DNA of 64,000 nucleotides, from NCBI GenBank assembly GCA_022606135.1, contig JABYQN010000014.1, positions 248,001 through 312,000 of the forward strand. Reading direction: 5' to 3'. The notes under the pieces are model-generated. The model made no database searches. It was not told the DNA's origin and saw only the letters and a program-made list of their open reading frames with translations. This DNA comes from Fomes fomentarius (Eukaryota; Basidiomycota; Agaricomycetes; Polyporales; Polyporaceae). Shown one piece after another: positions 33,049 to 45,205 of this stretch; the first letter of the stretch is position 1, and every line of letters begins with the position of its first letter. The translations under genes and the position numbers were made by a program.

Positions 33049-34889
33049 TCAGTTGCTCACGAAGAAGAGCGCCTGTGTGCGTCGGTGCATAGTCAGCGAG
33101 CGGCTCGCAGATAGAGAGATAGGCAATGAATGTGTGGGAGCTCATCGGGCTGTCTGTCAATGTGTGGATGGAAACGATCACTCACCACCTCGGACACCTG
33201 CGCGTCCGGATGCGCCTGGTTGTACGCGCTGACGTCTCCTGTCAAGACGAGTGCGCCGTCGGACTCGCTGTACGCGAGCGTTGTCCGCGGGTGCGAGCCG
33301 TCAGGGTTTACCCAGTACGCTGCACGACGTACCGATGATGCATCGCAGGGCAGCAGTTGAGGAGCGTTAATGGTTCGTTAGGGGCGTTTCAGTTAGCTCT
33401 CGGTGCCGCACTAGCATGAGATTAGACTCAAGTCACTTACGGACGAGCTTCTGGGTTGCAGCATCCAGCGTCCAGATCGCAGACTCGCCGCCGGTCGCCA
33501 TTGGCCGTGCGTGAGGGGTTGCTGCGCAATGCAAAGTTCGGTTAGCGTTGTTGTCATCCGGATTCCGACTCAGGTTTCGAGGTATACAAGGATCAATGTT
33601 CAGACGTCGGTAATTGCGAATATCAGACCAAAACTGGCCGAGCATTGCGCTCACCCTCGCTGTTGATCCAAACCCAAAGTCGCACACGGGTTACAGAGCG
33701 CGTGCTCGGGCCGGGCACCACACACCGACGCCGGCGGCACGAAAGAACCGGAAGAACGAAACAAGCATAAGACACGCGGAGAACGGCCCGGCCGCGTAGA
33801 AAGAACCTCAAGAAGAAGGAAAAAACGAGACGTACTGAGACCGACTGAACCTAGCGTGGCCTTCCTGCAAATGACAGCAAAACGTGGTGTCAGCATACAA
33901 GCAAAGTGTGGAAGGAAGCGCAGCCGCGAAGATGCAGCGCCGCGGCCGGGGGTATTGGAAGTGTAGATGTCGAACTAGAACGAACCTTGCGGATCCCGAG
34001 GATATCGACTGGGTGCCTTGTCCCCCAATGTACGTGGGAGCGCCACCGACCTGTTCGAGTTTGAACCAAGTGCAAGTTCGAGTTGGTGCGGAAGGTTTGC
34101 ACAGCAATCGCATGGAATACCACAACAACGTCGAATTTTGAAAGCCAGATTGCGCACGATTTCGTCAGCCTCCAATCGACTCTGTGCGCAAGTTCAATGA
34201 ACTTACCGTCGCAATGCTGAACGGCGTCGAGCCATCGGTCGTGAACACGACTGGTGTGCCGTCGCTGTCGTCGCGGCCAAGCGTGCTGTGTTGCCAGTCC
34301 GTCGCGTCGCATCAGCGCATCATACGTGGGCGGCGCGATTGAAATGCAGTGCATGACGACAGATGCGCCAGAAAATCAGGGACAGATGAAATGGGCGCTT
34401 GATCAACCATTGGGCAACCGGACAGAGAGATGTGGACACTCACAGACCAGACGACGAGATCTGTACGAACCCGAGAGGCTCGTTGTTCTCGACGGTACGC
34501 GCCTCGATGTGCCCTGTGTGCGCGACCTCGGGGGCGGCACTGTGGCGCGCTGGTCAGTACGGCCAAGGCGATAGGGAGACTGCGTCGGGAAAATGATCGA
34601 CATACAGCTTCTGGATGCTCGCGAGCGCAGCACTGGGGCTAGGGCTTGGGACGGCATGGCGTTTCACGACGTTGGGCTCAGTCGGGGTGGCCCGCTTCAT
34701 GTGCCGGGGAGGGTGCGGAGGCAGGCCTGCAGCGAGGCGTCGTGCATTGGTCCAATCTTGGGCATCGGCACGCACGAGGTTCTTGTGGGCGGCGGGGATG
34801 TTGCGCGCGAGGGCGAGGGGTGAAGGAGCGACGAGGGTGAGGAGGAGGAAGAGGAGAGCGGAGAGGGACGGTAGGCTCTGGAAGAGCAT
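33049..34889 (-). CDS. Secreted protein of a basidiomycete family, 263 aa, eight exons
   Basis: Exons 34889-34606, 34539-34444, 34285-34207, 34050-33986, 33864-33836, 33521-33441, 33319-33186 and 33072-33049 join in phase; the fifth is 29 nt and the last 24 nt. The start has a strong signal peptide (LSALLFLLLTLVAPSPLALA), then a pro-like Arg/Pro/Ser stretch. The body is an extracellular beta-rich protein: GHIEARTVENNEPLGFVQIS, FTTDGSTPFSIAT, APTYIGGQGTQSISS, ESAIWTLDAATQKL, WVNPDGSHPRTTLAYSESDG, LTGDVSAYNQAHP and VSEVALFFVSN. The exposed sequence strongly resembles uncharacterised secreted mushroom proteins ending in a similar VTLxFV strand. Enzymatic motifs are not seen. Two of the internal exons rest only on phase and family pattern. 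Confidence 0.8.
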
Positions 34890-37194
34890 CGCGTCGGCGT
34901 GCGGGGGGCCGGGGTAGGGAAGGTAGAGAGCGGATGGGGTGAGGAAAGAGTCAAAAGATAACAGAGGAGGAGAAAGGCGAACCTAAGACAATGTAGCGTA
35001 CTTTACATACAGATCCGAGCGCGGCAAGCTGAATGGGCCTAGAAATTGCTTTGCCGAGACGGGGGCGCGTGCAAAGCTCAACATCAAATCCCACGAGGCG
35101 ATTGCAGGTCCTTGCGCTCCTCAACACGCGCGCGCCCTGCGAGTCAGATCTGGAGTCAAGATCAATCACTCACACGCCTGAATTAAATCCTTCCTCGCCG
35201 ATATCGGCCAAGTTCTTTTCTTGACTCTTCTATTACACCGTGTGTCCGGATGGCGATGCGTGTAGGAAGTTGAGCATCGTGTCGGGTCTGCGCTTGCTGT
35301 GAGGGTTTTAGTCTACACACAGCTGCGCCGCACCTCGTCAACGCAAAACACTGAAACCTCGCGGCTACACTGCAATGTCGGCGCAAAGTGTCCGCTGACC
35401 AGTTTTCATCGGCAACGTTGTCTCCGCACGATGTAGGGTGTCTGGTGCACGTTGTTTTACTGACCCGATTTCGGGGCTGTCGTCCAAGCTCTGGCTCGAT
35501 GAAAGACGGCAAGGTGGTTCGAGAGCGCCGCGCGGCTAATATCGAGGACAGTGTGAATAGAAGGTCGGATTTCAGAACACGAGGCGGTCTTGTCGCGAAT
35601 TAGGGATGAGGAACGGGGCTTTCGACGCTGCCTCGAGTCGCCCAGTACCGTATTCTGGCTATGAACGGTCCGGACAAACTGACTCAACTTCCGAAGATAG
35701 ATGAACGGAACATGAGCCTATGTGAATGAAGTTCCGATCGCGGCCAGAGTTGCTGATGAGCACACTCGACCCCAGTCCCAGGAACCCGCGAGTGTTGGAT
35801 ATACGCACTGCTTCCGGGCCTTGGAGGTATGGGCAGCGTTCCCAGCACGTGATCGACGCGTCGCGCTGTGGAACGACGGTGACAAGTTGACAACTAGATG
35901 TTCCGCCCAACTGACGATAGTAGGTCGGTCAGAACAATTATTGACTGAAAATTGGATCACGTACGTCAGACTCGAAACCGATCACCGACCACGCAATCCT
36001 GGACATTGATGGTAGCGCGGTAATTCGCGTAGGACATACATATACCACTCTACTTGGGTGAAATGGAAATCCAACTCAACGTTGGTTAGCGAGACAGGGC
36101 TAACTGGTTCTGGGCAACATCACCAGAAGCGAAATATCCAAGGGAGTGAAGACCGAAAGACGGCGGTCTTTAGCGGTTGCGGCTACACAGTTGGATTGCG
36201 TGGACGGGATATCCCGGTGGCAGCGAGCATCACAGACTTTACAGATCATCTGGATATGTATGTCAGTGTCAATTGTTTGACAGATGATAGACGAACCCAC
36301 CTCGCCCCTCACTATCGTATCCAAGGACAGGTGGTTGTGAGCTACCTTGTTTGAGTTATTCATCAGTAAGAGTTTATTGGGAACTCGCAATGACTGATCA
36401 CATGCACGGAGAACAATTCGAACATCTTCAAATCGCTGGTAGCGGAATGACGAGGACACTCGGATTGGGAACAAGGCTTTGATAGCAGGATGCGATGTAG
36501 GAGCGAAACGATTGGACGACAAAGTGAATACCACATACTGGTAACCAGATGCAAAGTGGGAGGTGCTTGCAGATTCGTAGACAAGTTTGGCACCCCTGTC
36601 GCCTGAGACTTTTTGATGTGTAGAAGAAGTTCGTTGAGTAGATGACTCCAACATCAATGCCCCATGTCAAAGGGTAAGCATGCGACAGATGCAACAATCT
36701 CGGACAAGAGTTTGTCGTGATACGTATAACTGTAAGAGACGAATGATAACGCGAGAGAAGGATCGGTTACCCCCCGTAAAACGACTTGAGGCCTTCCTAG
36801 GAGGCTCAGCACGCACTAGACATACTAGGGCCGCTACCATTCTTCCGCGCCGCCTCTTGAACCACTGTTTCCGACCGTCTTTCAAGTCGCCAGCACATAT
36901 GTCGTGTTAATCGAGAGGTTACGAGATGGACATAGCATTACTTCAGGACTCGTGCAAGGGAATGGTACATTGGTAGAGCTGGGAAGAAGCGCACTGAACG
37001 GTCACCCTACACGTTATGTCACGCGTGACCGGCGCGTACCATCACGAGTCACAGCCACTCACAGTGTGAGTGCTCCCGGCTCCGCCACAATTCGTTCCAC
37101 ATCTCCATTCGACGGCCCCAGTCTGCTCGACGGCGTCCTGCTCACTACCTCGCTCGTTATCAACCTACACACAATTGAAACTTATCGAGGGATC
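34890..37194. other. Intergenic, one weak ORF
   Basis: A 184-codon minus frame starting at ATG 36654 and ending at 36100 is the only long one. It reads as mixed composition with no domain and is probably chance. Nothing else is supported over 2.3 kb. Confidence 0.3.
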
Positions 37195-40100
37195 ATGTCT
37201 GCAACATCGTCGCGCTCGACCCCGCTGTCCCCGGCGTTACCTTCCACGCGAGCCACGTCCCCCCAACAAGCCCGGTGACCGTGCCAGACGACGTGGGTGG
37301 ACGATTCCTAGAATATATGCGCATCTGATCTTGAGGACATCGTTTGAAGTGCAAAACCGAGGACGACGATGCAGAGGCAAGCGGAACAAACCTAGCCAAG
37401 GTAAGTACTCGATTGTTCACTTATGCACGCGTTCCTGCCGCCCGTCCCAACGCCTGTAGTAGTAGTGCTTGTGCAGAAGATTTGTACCGGGAACAAGCCC
37501 ACGACCACGAATTGGTTGCATGCAGCACATGTAGATCTTTCCATATGCGGTTATGTGTGGATATATGCAGTTGCTTCTCAATGCTGACACACGTCTTTGT
37601 AGGACCAAGAATCAGAGAGGGATGGGTCCGACCTGGTTAAGGTGGGTAATTTGGTCTTGTGCCTCGCTGCATTCACCGTACTAGATACGCGTCGGTGGAA
37701 TTGGACATGATACTGATGCTCTCCTCTGTAGGCAGAACCTACTGAAGATGCAGATGTGCGCGGCTCTTGTCTCTGCGTACCTGATATGTATCTCACGATG
37801 GTGTTTAGGGATCCGACGAGCGACTCGCGCAGCTCGAATTCCTTCTACAAAAATCCGCGGCGTACGTCACGATGCTGAAGCAGCAGATGGACAGGGTCCG
37901 TGTCGACTATGCGCGGCGAAAGCCCAGTTCTGTACCCAAACCGCAAGCCACAAAATCCAGGAAACGAACGCGAGTGGTTTCTGACTCTGAGGAGGAGCGA
38001 GAAGCGAAGCGTGTCAAGGCCAGCGGCGGCAAGGACGCCACTGGAGAGAACGGCTCTGTAGGAGAGGCGGAGGATAGGGAAAGTAAGACGACGTTTGAGC
38101 AGCCCGCACTCATCACTGGTGCGACATTGAAAGACTACCAGCTAGAGGGAGTCGCTTGGATGGCGGGTCTCCACCAGAACGGCATTTCTGGCATCCTCGG
38201 TACGTCCTGTTCTGATATACTCGAAATCCGTGTAGTGACGTCTACTCAGCGGACGAGATGGGTCTGGGAAAGGCGAGTACTTTTGCATGAACTACGCCGC
38301 CTTTGATTTACCGTCCGTTCCAGACGATACAAACAATTGCCTTCCACTCGTTCCTTCGAGAGCGAACTGCAGCGCCCTTCATGGTCGTGTGCCCACTCGC
38401 GGTGTTGGACAACTGGGCTCAAGAATTCGCACGATTCGCCCCTGAAATCCCTGTCTGTGTCTACTACGGGTCGAAGGAAGAGCGGGCCGAGATTCGCAGG
38501 ACGCAGATGGTCATGGACGAAGTAGATCTCGAATACCACAAGCTAGCTACTGGATCTGCTCAAGCGGCGGCCGAAGCCGCAGCGAAGTCTCAGAAGCGGA
38601 AGGGCAAGGGCAAGTCGACTGCTCGCGGTGGTAAAGGGCGTGGACGTGGACGTGGCAAGACCGCTGCGCGAGGTCGTGCGGCAGGGGACTCGTCTGAGGA
38701 TGAAGCACCGCCGTCAACAAGGTCGCGAGGCAAGGCAACTCCACGCGGGAAACGTGGCGCGCGCACCCCAGCCAAGACCCGTGCGCGAATAGCAATGGAG
38801 GAGGCGGGGTCTGACGAGTTCGAGGATTCCATGACCGTCGACGAGGAGATACCCGCGGCCGCCGAAGAGCGGAATAAAGTCCCACTGAAGCCGCACCAGA
38901 AGACGAACTTTCCTGTCTTGCTCACGACGTATCAGATCATCATCAACGACCGCGCGGAGCTCGCGAAGTACCACTGGGGCTTCATCGTTGTCGACGAGGG
39001 CCACCGGCTGAAGAACATCGACTGCGTACTCATGCGCGAGATCAAGAAGATACCCGCGGCGGCGAGGTTGGTCCTCACTGGGACGCCGTTGCAGAATAAC
39101 TTGTCAGAGTTGTGGGCGCTGCTGAACTTCGTCCTGCCCGACCTGTTCGGGGACTTGTCTACATTCCAGTCCTGGTATGTGTAGTGTATTCTCGCGCTAG
39201 TCGGATCGCTGACAGGTCGCGGTCGCAGGTTCGACGAGAGTCGCCTACAGAGCAAAGTGTCGTCCAGCCGGCAAGCGAAGCTCATCCACTCTCTGCACGA
39301 CATCCTGCGCCCCTTCTTGCTTCGACGCATGAAAGCGGACGTTGAGATGCAGCTTCCGCCCAAGAAGGAATACGTCCTGTACACGCCACTCAGTGAACGC
39401 CAGCGCGAGCTCTACGAGGTCACAGTCGAGGGTGACAGGGCGCTCCGCGAGTACCTCATCAAGAAGATCCGGGAGGAAGGTGACAAGTTGAACGGCGGCG
39501 GGCAGATCGTCGCGGAGGTTTCGGACGAGGAGACGTCCTTGCAGGAAGAGGCAAGGGAGAAGAAGAGGAAGGGACGTGGGCTCCGTGAGAAGGTTGTAAA
39601 GGAGTACATTGAGGACTCGGACGATGATGAGTACTTCAGGCGGCTTGATGAGGGTCAGATTCAAGCCCGCAAGGCGCGGGAGAGCAAGGGCGATGAGCTT
39701 GGGCGGGCGTGGCAACGACGTGCAGCAAGTCAGTGTACTGCTCCATTCAACCATGCTGATAGCCTGATACTGACGTACACATAGCGAAGGAGGTGAACAA
39801 TAAGAACCTCAAGAACGTCATCATGCAACTGCGGAAGGTATGCCAGCACCCGTACCTCTTCCATTGGCCCAAAGACCCGAATACGCGGGAGCCGATATTG
39901 AACGAGGAGCTTGTCACCGCGAGCGGGAAGATGATGGTCCTCGAGCGGTTGCTGGACGCGCTCTTTGCACGGGGGCACAAGGTGCTTTTATTCAGCCAAT
40001 TCACGACGATGCTCGATGTCATCGAGGTAGGCGCTTGAACTTCTTCATTCGTGTGAGACTAGACACCCACATCACTCTCCAGGACTGGGCTCAGGAGTTC

Positions 40101-40870
40101 AAAGGGTGGCCCGTGTGTCGCATCGATGGCAGCATGGACATGGAAGATCGTAAAGAGGACATCCGCCGGTTCCAGCAAGGCGGAGACGCTGCCGACGCTC
40201 CCCGGCTCTTCCTTCTCAGTACCCGCGCTGGCGGGCTTGGTCTGAACCTAGTCGCGGCCGACACTGTCATCTTCTATGACCAAGACTGGGTAAGCTTGTT
40301 ATCCGTACATGCACGTCACCTGCATAATCATCCATGACGCGTCAGAACCCCCAAGCCGATCTCCAGGCGCAGGATCGCGCGCATCGCATTGGGCAGACGA
40401 GGCCAGTGCTCATCTTCCGGCTGCTCTGCGCGCACACCATCGAAACGAAGATTCTGCAGCGCGCAACTGAGAAGCGGAAGCTCGAGGCGCTCGTCATCGC
40501 CAAGGGCGAGTTCGTCAACCCGACGGCGAAGCGAAACAAGAACCAGGCCCTTGCAGAGCTGGCTATGGAGCTCCATCGGCTCGAGGGCGAGAAGATTCAA
40601 GTCGTGCCAAATACCGCGGCGGGAAAGGCGAGCGTGATCAGTGACGAGGAGCTGGACGTGCTGCTGGACCGCCGCCCAGAGGTGTTTGCGGGCCGTCAGA
40701 AGGGCTGGACTTCAACTGGTGAGGTCGAGGAGGAAGCTGCGGCTGCGAGGGTCGTTGCGCCTGACACTAAGGCCGGCACGCGCACGGCGTTTGCGGTGTA
40801 CGAGGCTCCTGTCGATCCCGAGGGTAACACCCTTGGGATGCTGGATAGTCTGAATGACGAAGAAGAGTAA
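37195..40870 (+). CDS. IRC5: SNF2-family chromatin remodeller of LSH/DDM1/Irc5 type
   Basis: From E3 on the model is firm: 37603-37641, 37732-37755, 37809-38199, 38250-38272, 38324-39174, 39229-39728, 39785-40026, 40083-40289 and 40346-40870. The N-terminal exon 37195-37274 ([13 protein letters not shown]) and one near 37336-37400 are tentative, as their phases do not agree. Helicase motifs: I DEMGLGKT, Ia [91 protein letters not shown] and GISGILADEMG place it with LSH/DDM1/Irc5, ATPases that slide nucleosomes and, in plants and animals, support DNA methylation of transposons. A ~100-residue Lys/Arg/Gly-rich insert lies between Ia and II. The intron at 38273-38323 starts with GC. Confidence 0.92.
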
Positions 40871-42111
40871 GAGTAGATCTCTGTCGACGGCCTGGTTCAC
40901 CGCGTACTCGATTCATTCTGGAAGACTAGAGTCCGCAAGGTTGATTTGTATCGTTCGTCCTGTTTTGTCGCTGTCGATTCGTTCGCCCTCTGCGTCGCAT
41001 ATTGTTGATCTGGATTATGCATAGCTGTTGGTTTAACTAGATGTACAATATAGAGATATAATGTGAAGACATGTTTGCCTGGTGTTGCCTTCTCCCGGAG
41101 ACGATTTGTGCGCAATGGGTGAACCGCGGTTCAATCCGTAAGATCATCATTCAATGTGCCGACTTGCCGTTTGCACCATGCTGACACATGCCCACCACTG
41201 TACAGAATCGTGTCCCAAGAGTGTGCGTATTCTGGGTATGGAATGAATGTTCGTTGGTTCTACCGCAAAAATCCTTGGAGCTTCAATCTCAAAGTTCCAT
41301 CAGTAAGTACCTCTCCAAGTCCCTCGTTTGACCGCACGTTGCCACACACCGGCGGAGGAGGCCGGACGACTACTTGGTCAGCCCAAATTGATCGGGCTGA
41401 GCGTCCGCCCCGGAACAGACCGTATTCCCTCCCCTAGCAAGGGGAATATGTGCTTTCGGTACAATTAGTGATCGTTAGTGACTTATGATGGAGACGCAGA
41501 TTCATATGTATCTGTATCATAGGCTGCAGTCCCTCACGTTCGTTACGCAGGTCAGTGAATCGAAGCCACATATAGCGTTCGCGATGACCAGTGCTCAAGA
41601 ACATGCAGCAGCGTTGGGATGATATGACAATCTTAATCCAAATCTCTACGACGTTCCCACCGTGACTGGCATGCTCCGCGGCTAGACAATCATGCCTTCA
41701 CGATGTCGTCTCGTCGCTCCGACTAGATATACGCGTTCCCATCATGTCATATACGACCACCACTTTCCAGAATTGCACCTATGTCGGCAATGGGTTCAAA
41801 GGAATCCTGGCATGCCAATCAGATTCGCTCACCACCATCATTCTGGTTCATAGAGTAGGATACCAACCTTCTGCGGTTTGATACTTCGCAAAGATACTAT
41901 CCGTTCCCATTTGAGGTGTCGGCGTGTGATGTACAGTATCCAAATTGAACATGAGTAGTGGTACCGGCTACTTCGGTGTCTCATCGAAATCCCGGGCCGT
42001 GGCCGACCGAGGTGGCTGTGCGTGGGTGATGGTTGCCAGTACTGCTTGGAGTTGTACTCTTCACCAGATCCATCCTCAGCCCCCTCTGAGTCCTTGGAAC
42101 CAACGAAGGAT
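40871..42111. other. Intergenic, no gene recognised
   Basis: Short frames only. The 3' UTR of the remodeller and the promoter of the next F-box gene are expected here. Confidence 0.4.
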
Positions 42112-43989
42112 ATGCCTTCCTTCTATCATCTTCCTCGAGAGCTGATGCTCGGGATACTCCAATACCTTGACGCAAAGAGTCTGCTACGTTGTTCTTCAGT
42201 AAGTGCTGTAGCAAGAGTATCATTCCATCGCTGCGACACGACGCAGCGACACTGACCTACCCAATTTCTAGGTATGCACCTCGCTTCGAGATGCGATTAG
42301 ACACTCGGTCGAACTGCAGTACATCGTGGAGCTCTTCGCTGATGGCATGGTCGATGGCATCGATTGCCGTCTCACACCCTCCGAGCGCCTTGCGCGGCTA
42401 CTGGAGCTGCGAGCACGTTGGCGCTCCCTCGAATGGGCACAGATCAGGAAGATAAACGCCCCATGGCAATGCCAGGCGTACGAGCTGGTCGACAGCGTCT
42501 TTGCCTCGTCCAGAGTGGACAACAACTTCATCGGATCCCGTCACCTCGCTCTTACCTGGCTCCCGACACCCGCGGAAGGAGCGAGGACGATCGAATGGCA
42601 AGACATGGGATTCATATTGCGGGACTTTGCGATGGACCCGTCGCAGGATCTTCTGGCTTTGGTGCTCAAGGAAGAGTTTGCGTATGTGACCTGGCGGCTG
42701 ACGGCTCGCCATCGGGAACTGATGTGTATAACAGCGGCGCGTCCGGACGGATTTTCAGCATCGCGCTTCGGCAGATCAGTCAGGAAAGGGCTCACCCCAA
42801 GGCCGCTAGACCGATGCTTCAAACGCGCCTGCCCTCTATGGCGCGCAATACAACGACTCAGATCGTCGACGATGTCATAGGCTCGTTCTTTTTTACAGAC
42901 GTTCCAGGGCTACTCATTTGGAATTGGAGAACCGGGGAGAAGGTTGTGGTGCGTTTATCCTTCCCTCCATGAGTGCCATGATGGCCGTGTGATGACATTC
43001 ATGTAGAGCTGCGTCGGCTTTGGTCTCTCTAGCTCCACCTGTGACTTCACCTTCGTCTCCGATCGCGCGTTCATGATAACACTGGCGTCTGAGGGAGGCT
43101 CCATTGAGCTATACACCTTCAAGGGCGATGCCGGGTCCGCTCCGTCTCCCGTTACAGAGGAATCACTGGGCGAACATCTGCCTCCCACCAAGGTTGCACG
43201 ATTATGTCTGCCTGCGACGAACCCGGGACGATCCTTAGGCCGGGCGTATACGCACTCTGCGCCCTTCGTTGCGCAGCCAACTCCTGGTCGCCCATTCGAG
43301 ACAGCGCGGGACAACCGCATCCACATGTTCTCGCTGCATTACAGCGACCATTCCGGAGTCTACGCTATGTTCGTACACCACCGATACTTCCAGTCGGTGA
43401 TTCAGCGCCGCACGGAGACCGATGGGGTCGTCGTCAAGCAATGGGACGAATGGGGCCCGGACAACACCCGATTCGTGTCTTATCTAGGCAACTTTGTATG
43501 GTTGAGGTGTGTCGCGTTCCGGGGGGGGGGAGGGGGGGGCCTTTGCTTCTAATAATGCTCACCTGGGATTTTGCACGCGTAGGTACATCCACGGTGCCCG
43601 GGTCGTCTTTCCCCCGATCTTCATGCACTCACCCGGTGCCCTGCCTCAGTCCGTCTTCTGGATGTTCGACTTCAACGTCCATCCGAAGCGGCGCAACGCC
43701 CCTGCTCTCCCTCCTGGCGGCAGCTACAAATTGGAGGAGCAGGAGTCAGTCATCGACTCTGGCCAGGTCTTCGTAGAAGCTGTCGTGAGCCGGCTCCCGT
43801 ATGCGAAGTCATCGCGGGTCTGCCTTGAGAACTACTCGGGATTCATGATTGACCAGCAGCATCTGATTGGCTTGAGTGTAAGCCCACATTTTTTGCATCT
43901 TCTCTCGGAAGAACGATTGACAGGCGGCACATGTACAGAGCGATGAAACTGAAAACGGCGACGAGGAGCTGGACGTTTACATATTCTGA
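42112..43989 (+). CDS. F-box protein, 518 aa (paralogue of the gene at 45206-46972)
   Basis: Six exons join in phase: 42112-42198, 42272-42681, 42735-42948, 43007-43506, 43583-43877 and 43939-43989. The F-box is at the N-terminus: FYHLPRELMLGILQYLDAKSLLRCSSVC (split by an intron at SS/VC). Next come TPSERLARLLELRARWRSLEW and DPSQDLLALVLKEEF, then DDVIGSFFFTDVPGLLIWNW. The C-terminal half repeats strands such as ELYTFKGDAGSA, THSAPFVAQPTPGRPFETAR, WDEWGPDNTRFVS and MFDFNVHPKRR, suggesting a beta-propeller-like ligand domain, ending GDEELDVYIF. It is probably an SCF adaptor. A 50-70 residue block pattern is shared with the convergent paralogue. The intron at 43507-43582 carries a long G-run. 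Confidence 0.88.
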
Positions 43990-44467
43990 GGGCTCATGCT
44001 ACTTACGTCTAGTGCAGGCCTGCTTTCGATTTTACTTTGACATACACTGTCCGGCTTATGTTCTCTGTACTAGTACAATGATGTAGACGAACTTAGTACC
44101 CCACAAAGAAGTAATCTATCTGGCCTCAAACATTCCTGCGCTCACCCCTTCGCCACTTGCGGTGTGAAGACGTACGTGCGCGAGTCGTCTGTGAGCGTGC
44201 TATGACGTGTGCTTTACAGCGCAGACCTACCAGCAGCCAGTGCCAAGATAGGTCTGTTGCCTCTGTCAGACTTTGGCAACACCAAGGGAGACATTGTCCC
44301 CTCGGACAGGAATGGTAGTCTCTTGGCCAAACACCTGTTGCTCCTGGTATGGTCACAAGCGACTCACTACATGCGAATGTGGAGATAGAATTCCCGATGA
44401 AAGCAAGCGTCCAACCCTCAACTAGAGATACGCACAATCCCTACAGAGAAATCGCATCATTGAAGCG

Positions 44468-44903
44468 CTAAGTGGCGCGCGGCCCTTCCCCTCCTCCAGG
44501 CTGCAACAATCCATGCTCGATCAGCACCTCCTCGAACTTGGTCTGCAGCTCCGACAGCCGCGACCCGTCTTCCGTCACTCCCTCTGGAAGCGTCAACTTC
44601 ACAAATCTGGAGGTGGCGACCATGAGATACAACTTGCTATCGACAATCGCAGTGGTTTACGTACCCTCCAGTTATACCCTGAATTTCTGGGGTGAACACG
44701 TACGCGCGCGGTTCCCCCTCCAACGTGCCAAACGGCGTGCCCTTGTGCAGGGAGAAGCCGGCACTCCCGACAGTCAACACCAGCACCTTCTCTGCAGTTG
44801 AGCCAGAGACAATGTTGAGGTCGCCAGCGCCGAGAGTGACATCAGAGTCGGCGAGGATGTGGTGGGCAGAGACTCCGGGGATAGTGAGTAGGATATCTGT
44901 CAT
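44468..44903 (-). CDS. Conserved-looking small protein, 125 aa
   Basis: Two exons, 44903-44665 and 44606-44468, joined through GTACGT...CCAG so that ITGG continues into FVKLTLPEGV. The product begins MTDILLTIPGVSAHHILADSD, with TLGAGDLNIVSGSTAEKVLVLTVG, FSLHKGTPFGTLEGEPRAYVF and, in exon 2, LPEGVTEDGSRLSELQTKFEEVLIEHGLLQPGGG. It looks like a beta-rich domain plus a C-terminal helix. No family recognised. The frame is open to an upstream ATG at 45092, which would add 63 Asn/Ser/Thr-rich residues; the shorter start is preferred because the added part is low complexity. It lies between the two paralogous F-box genes. Confidence 0.68.
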
Positions 44904-45205
44904 AATCCCTGGTATATGGGTTGTAGAGGCGGTCGTGGTCGTGGTTGAGATCTGAGAGTTTGAGTTGTTGGACTGGTGGAGCAGCTTTGCGTCATCTAGC
45001 ACTAACCCTAGCGTAGGGGCAGGGTTGGGTAGGGTTAGACGGTCCTCTGAGCTGGCAGGGTCTACTGAATAACAAACATTGGCCCTGTCCATGCGCTAAT
45101 AATCATAGCATTCTTGACCACCATACAATAATGATCGTCTATAACAGGTAGACATCGGAGTGTACATGTCCTGTTTCGCCTCGCTACGCATCCGAGTGAG
45201 TGACC

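Noticed and set aside
36100..36654. 184-codon minus frame
   Set aside because: Mixed composition and no domain or neighbour support; kept only as a note in the intergenic entry.
42660..42740. Frameshift in the plus-strand F-box gene
   Set aside because: A 53-bp intron with GTATGT donor and ACAG acceptor restores frame, so the gene is intact.
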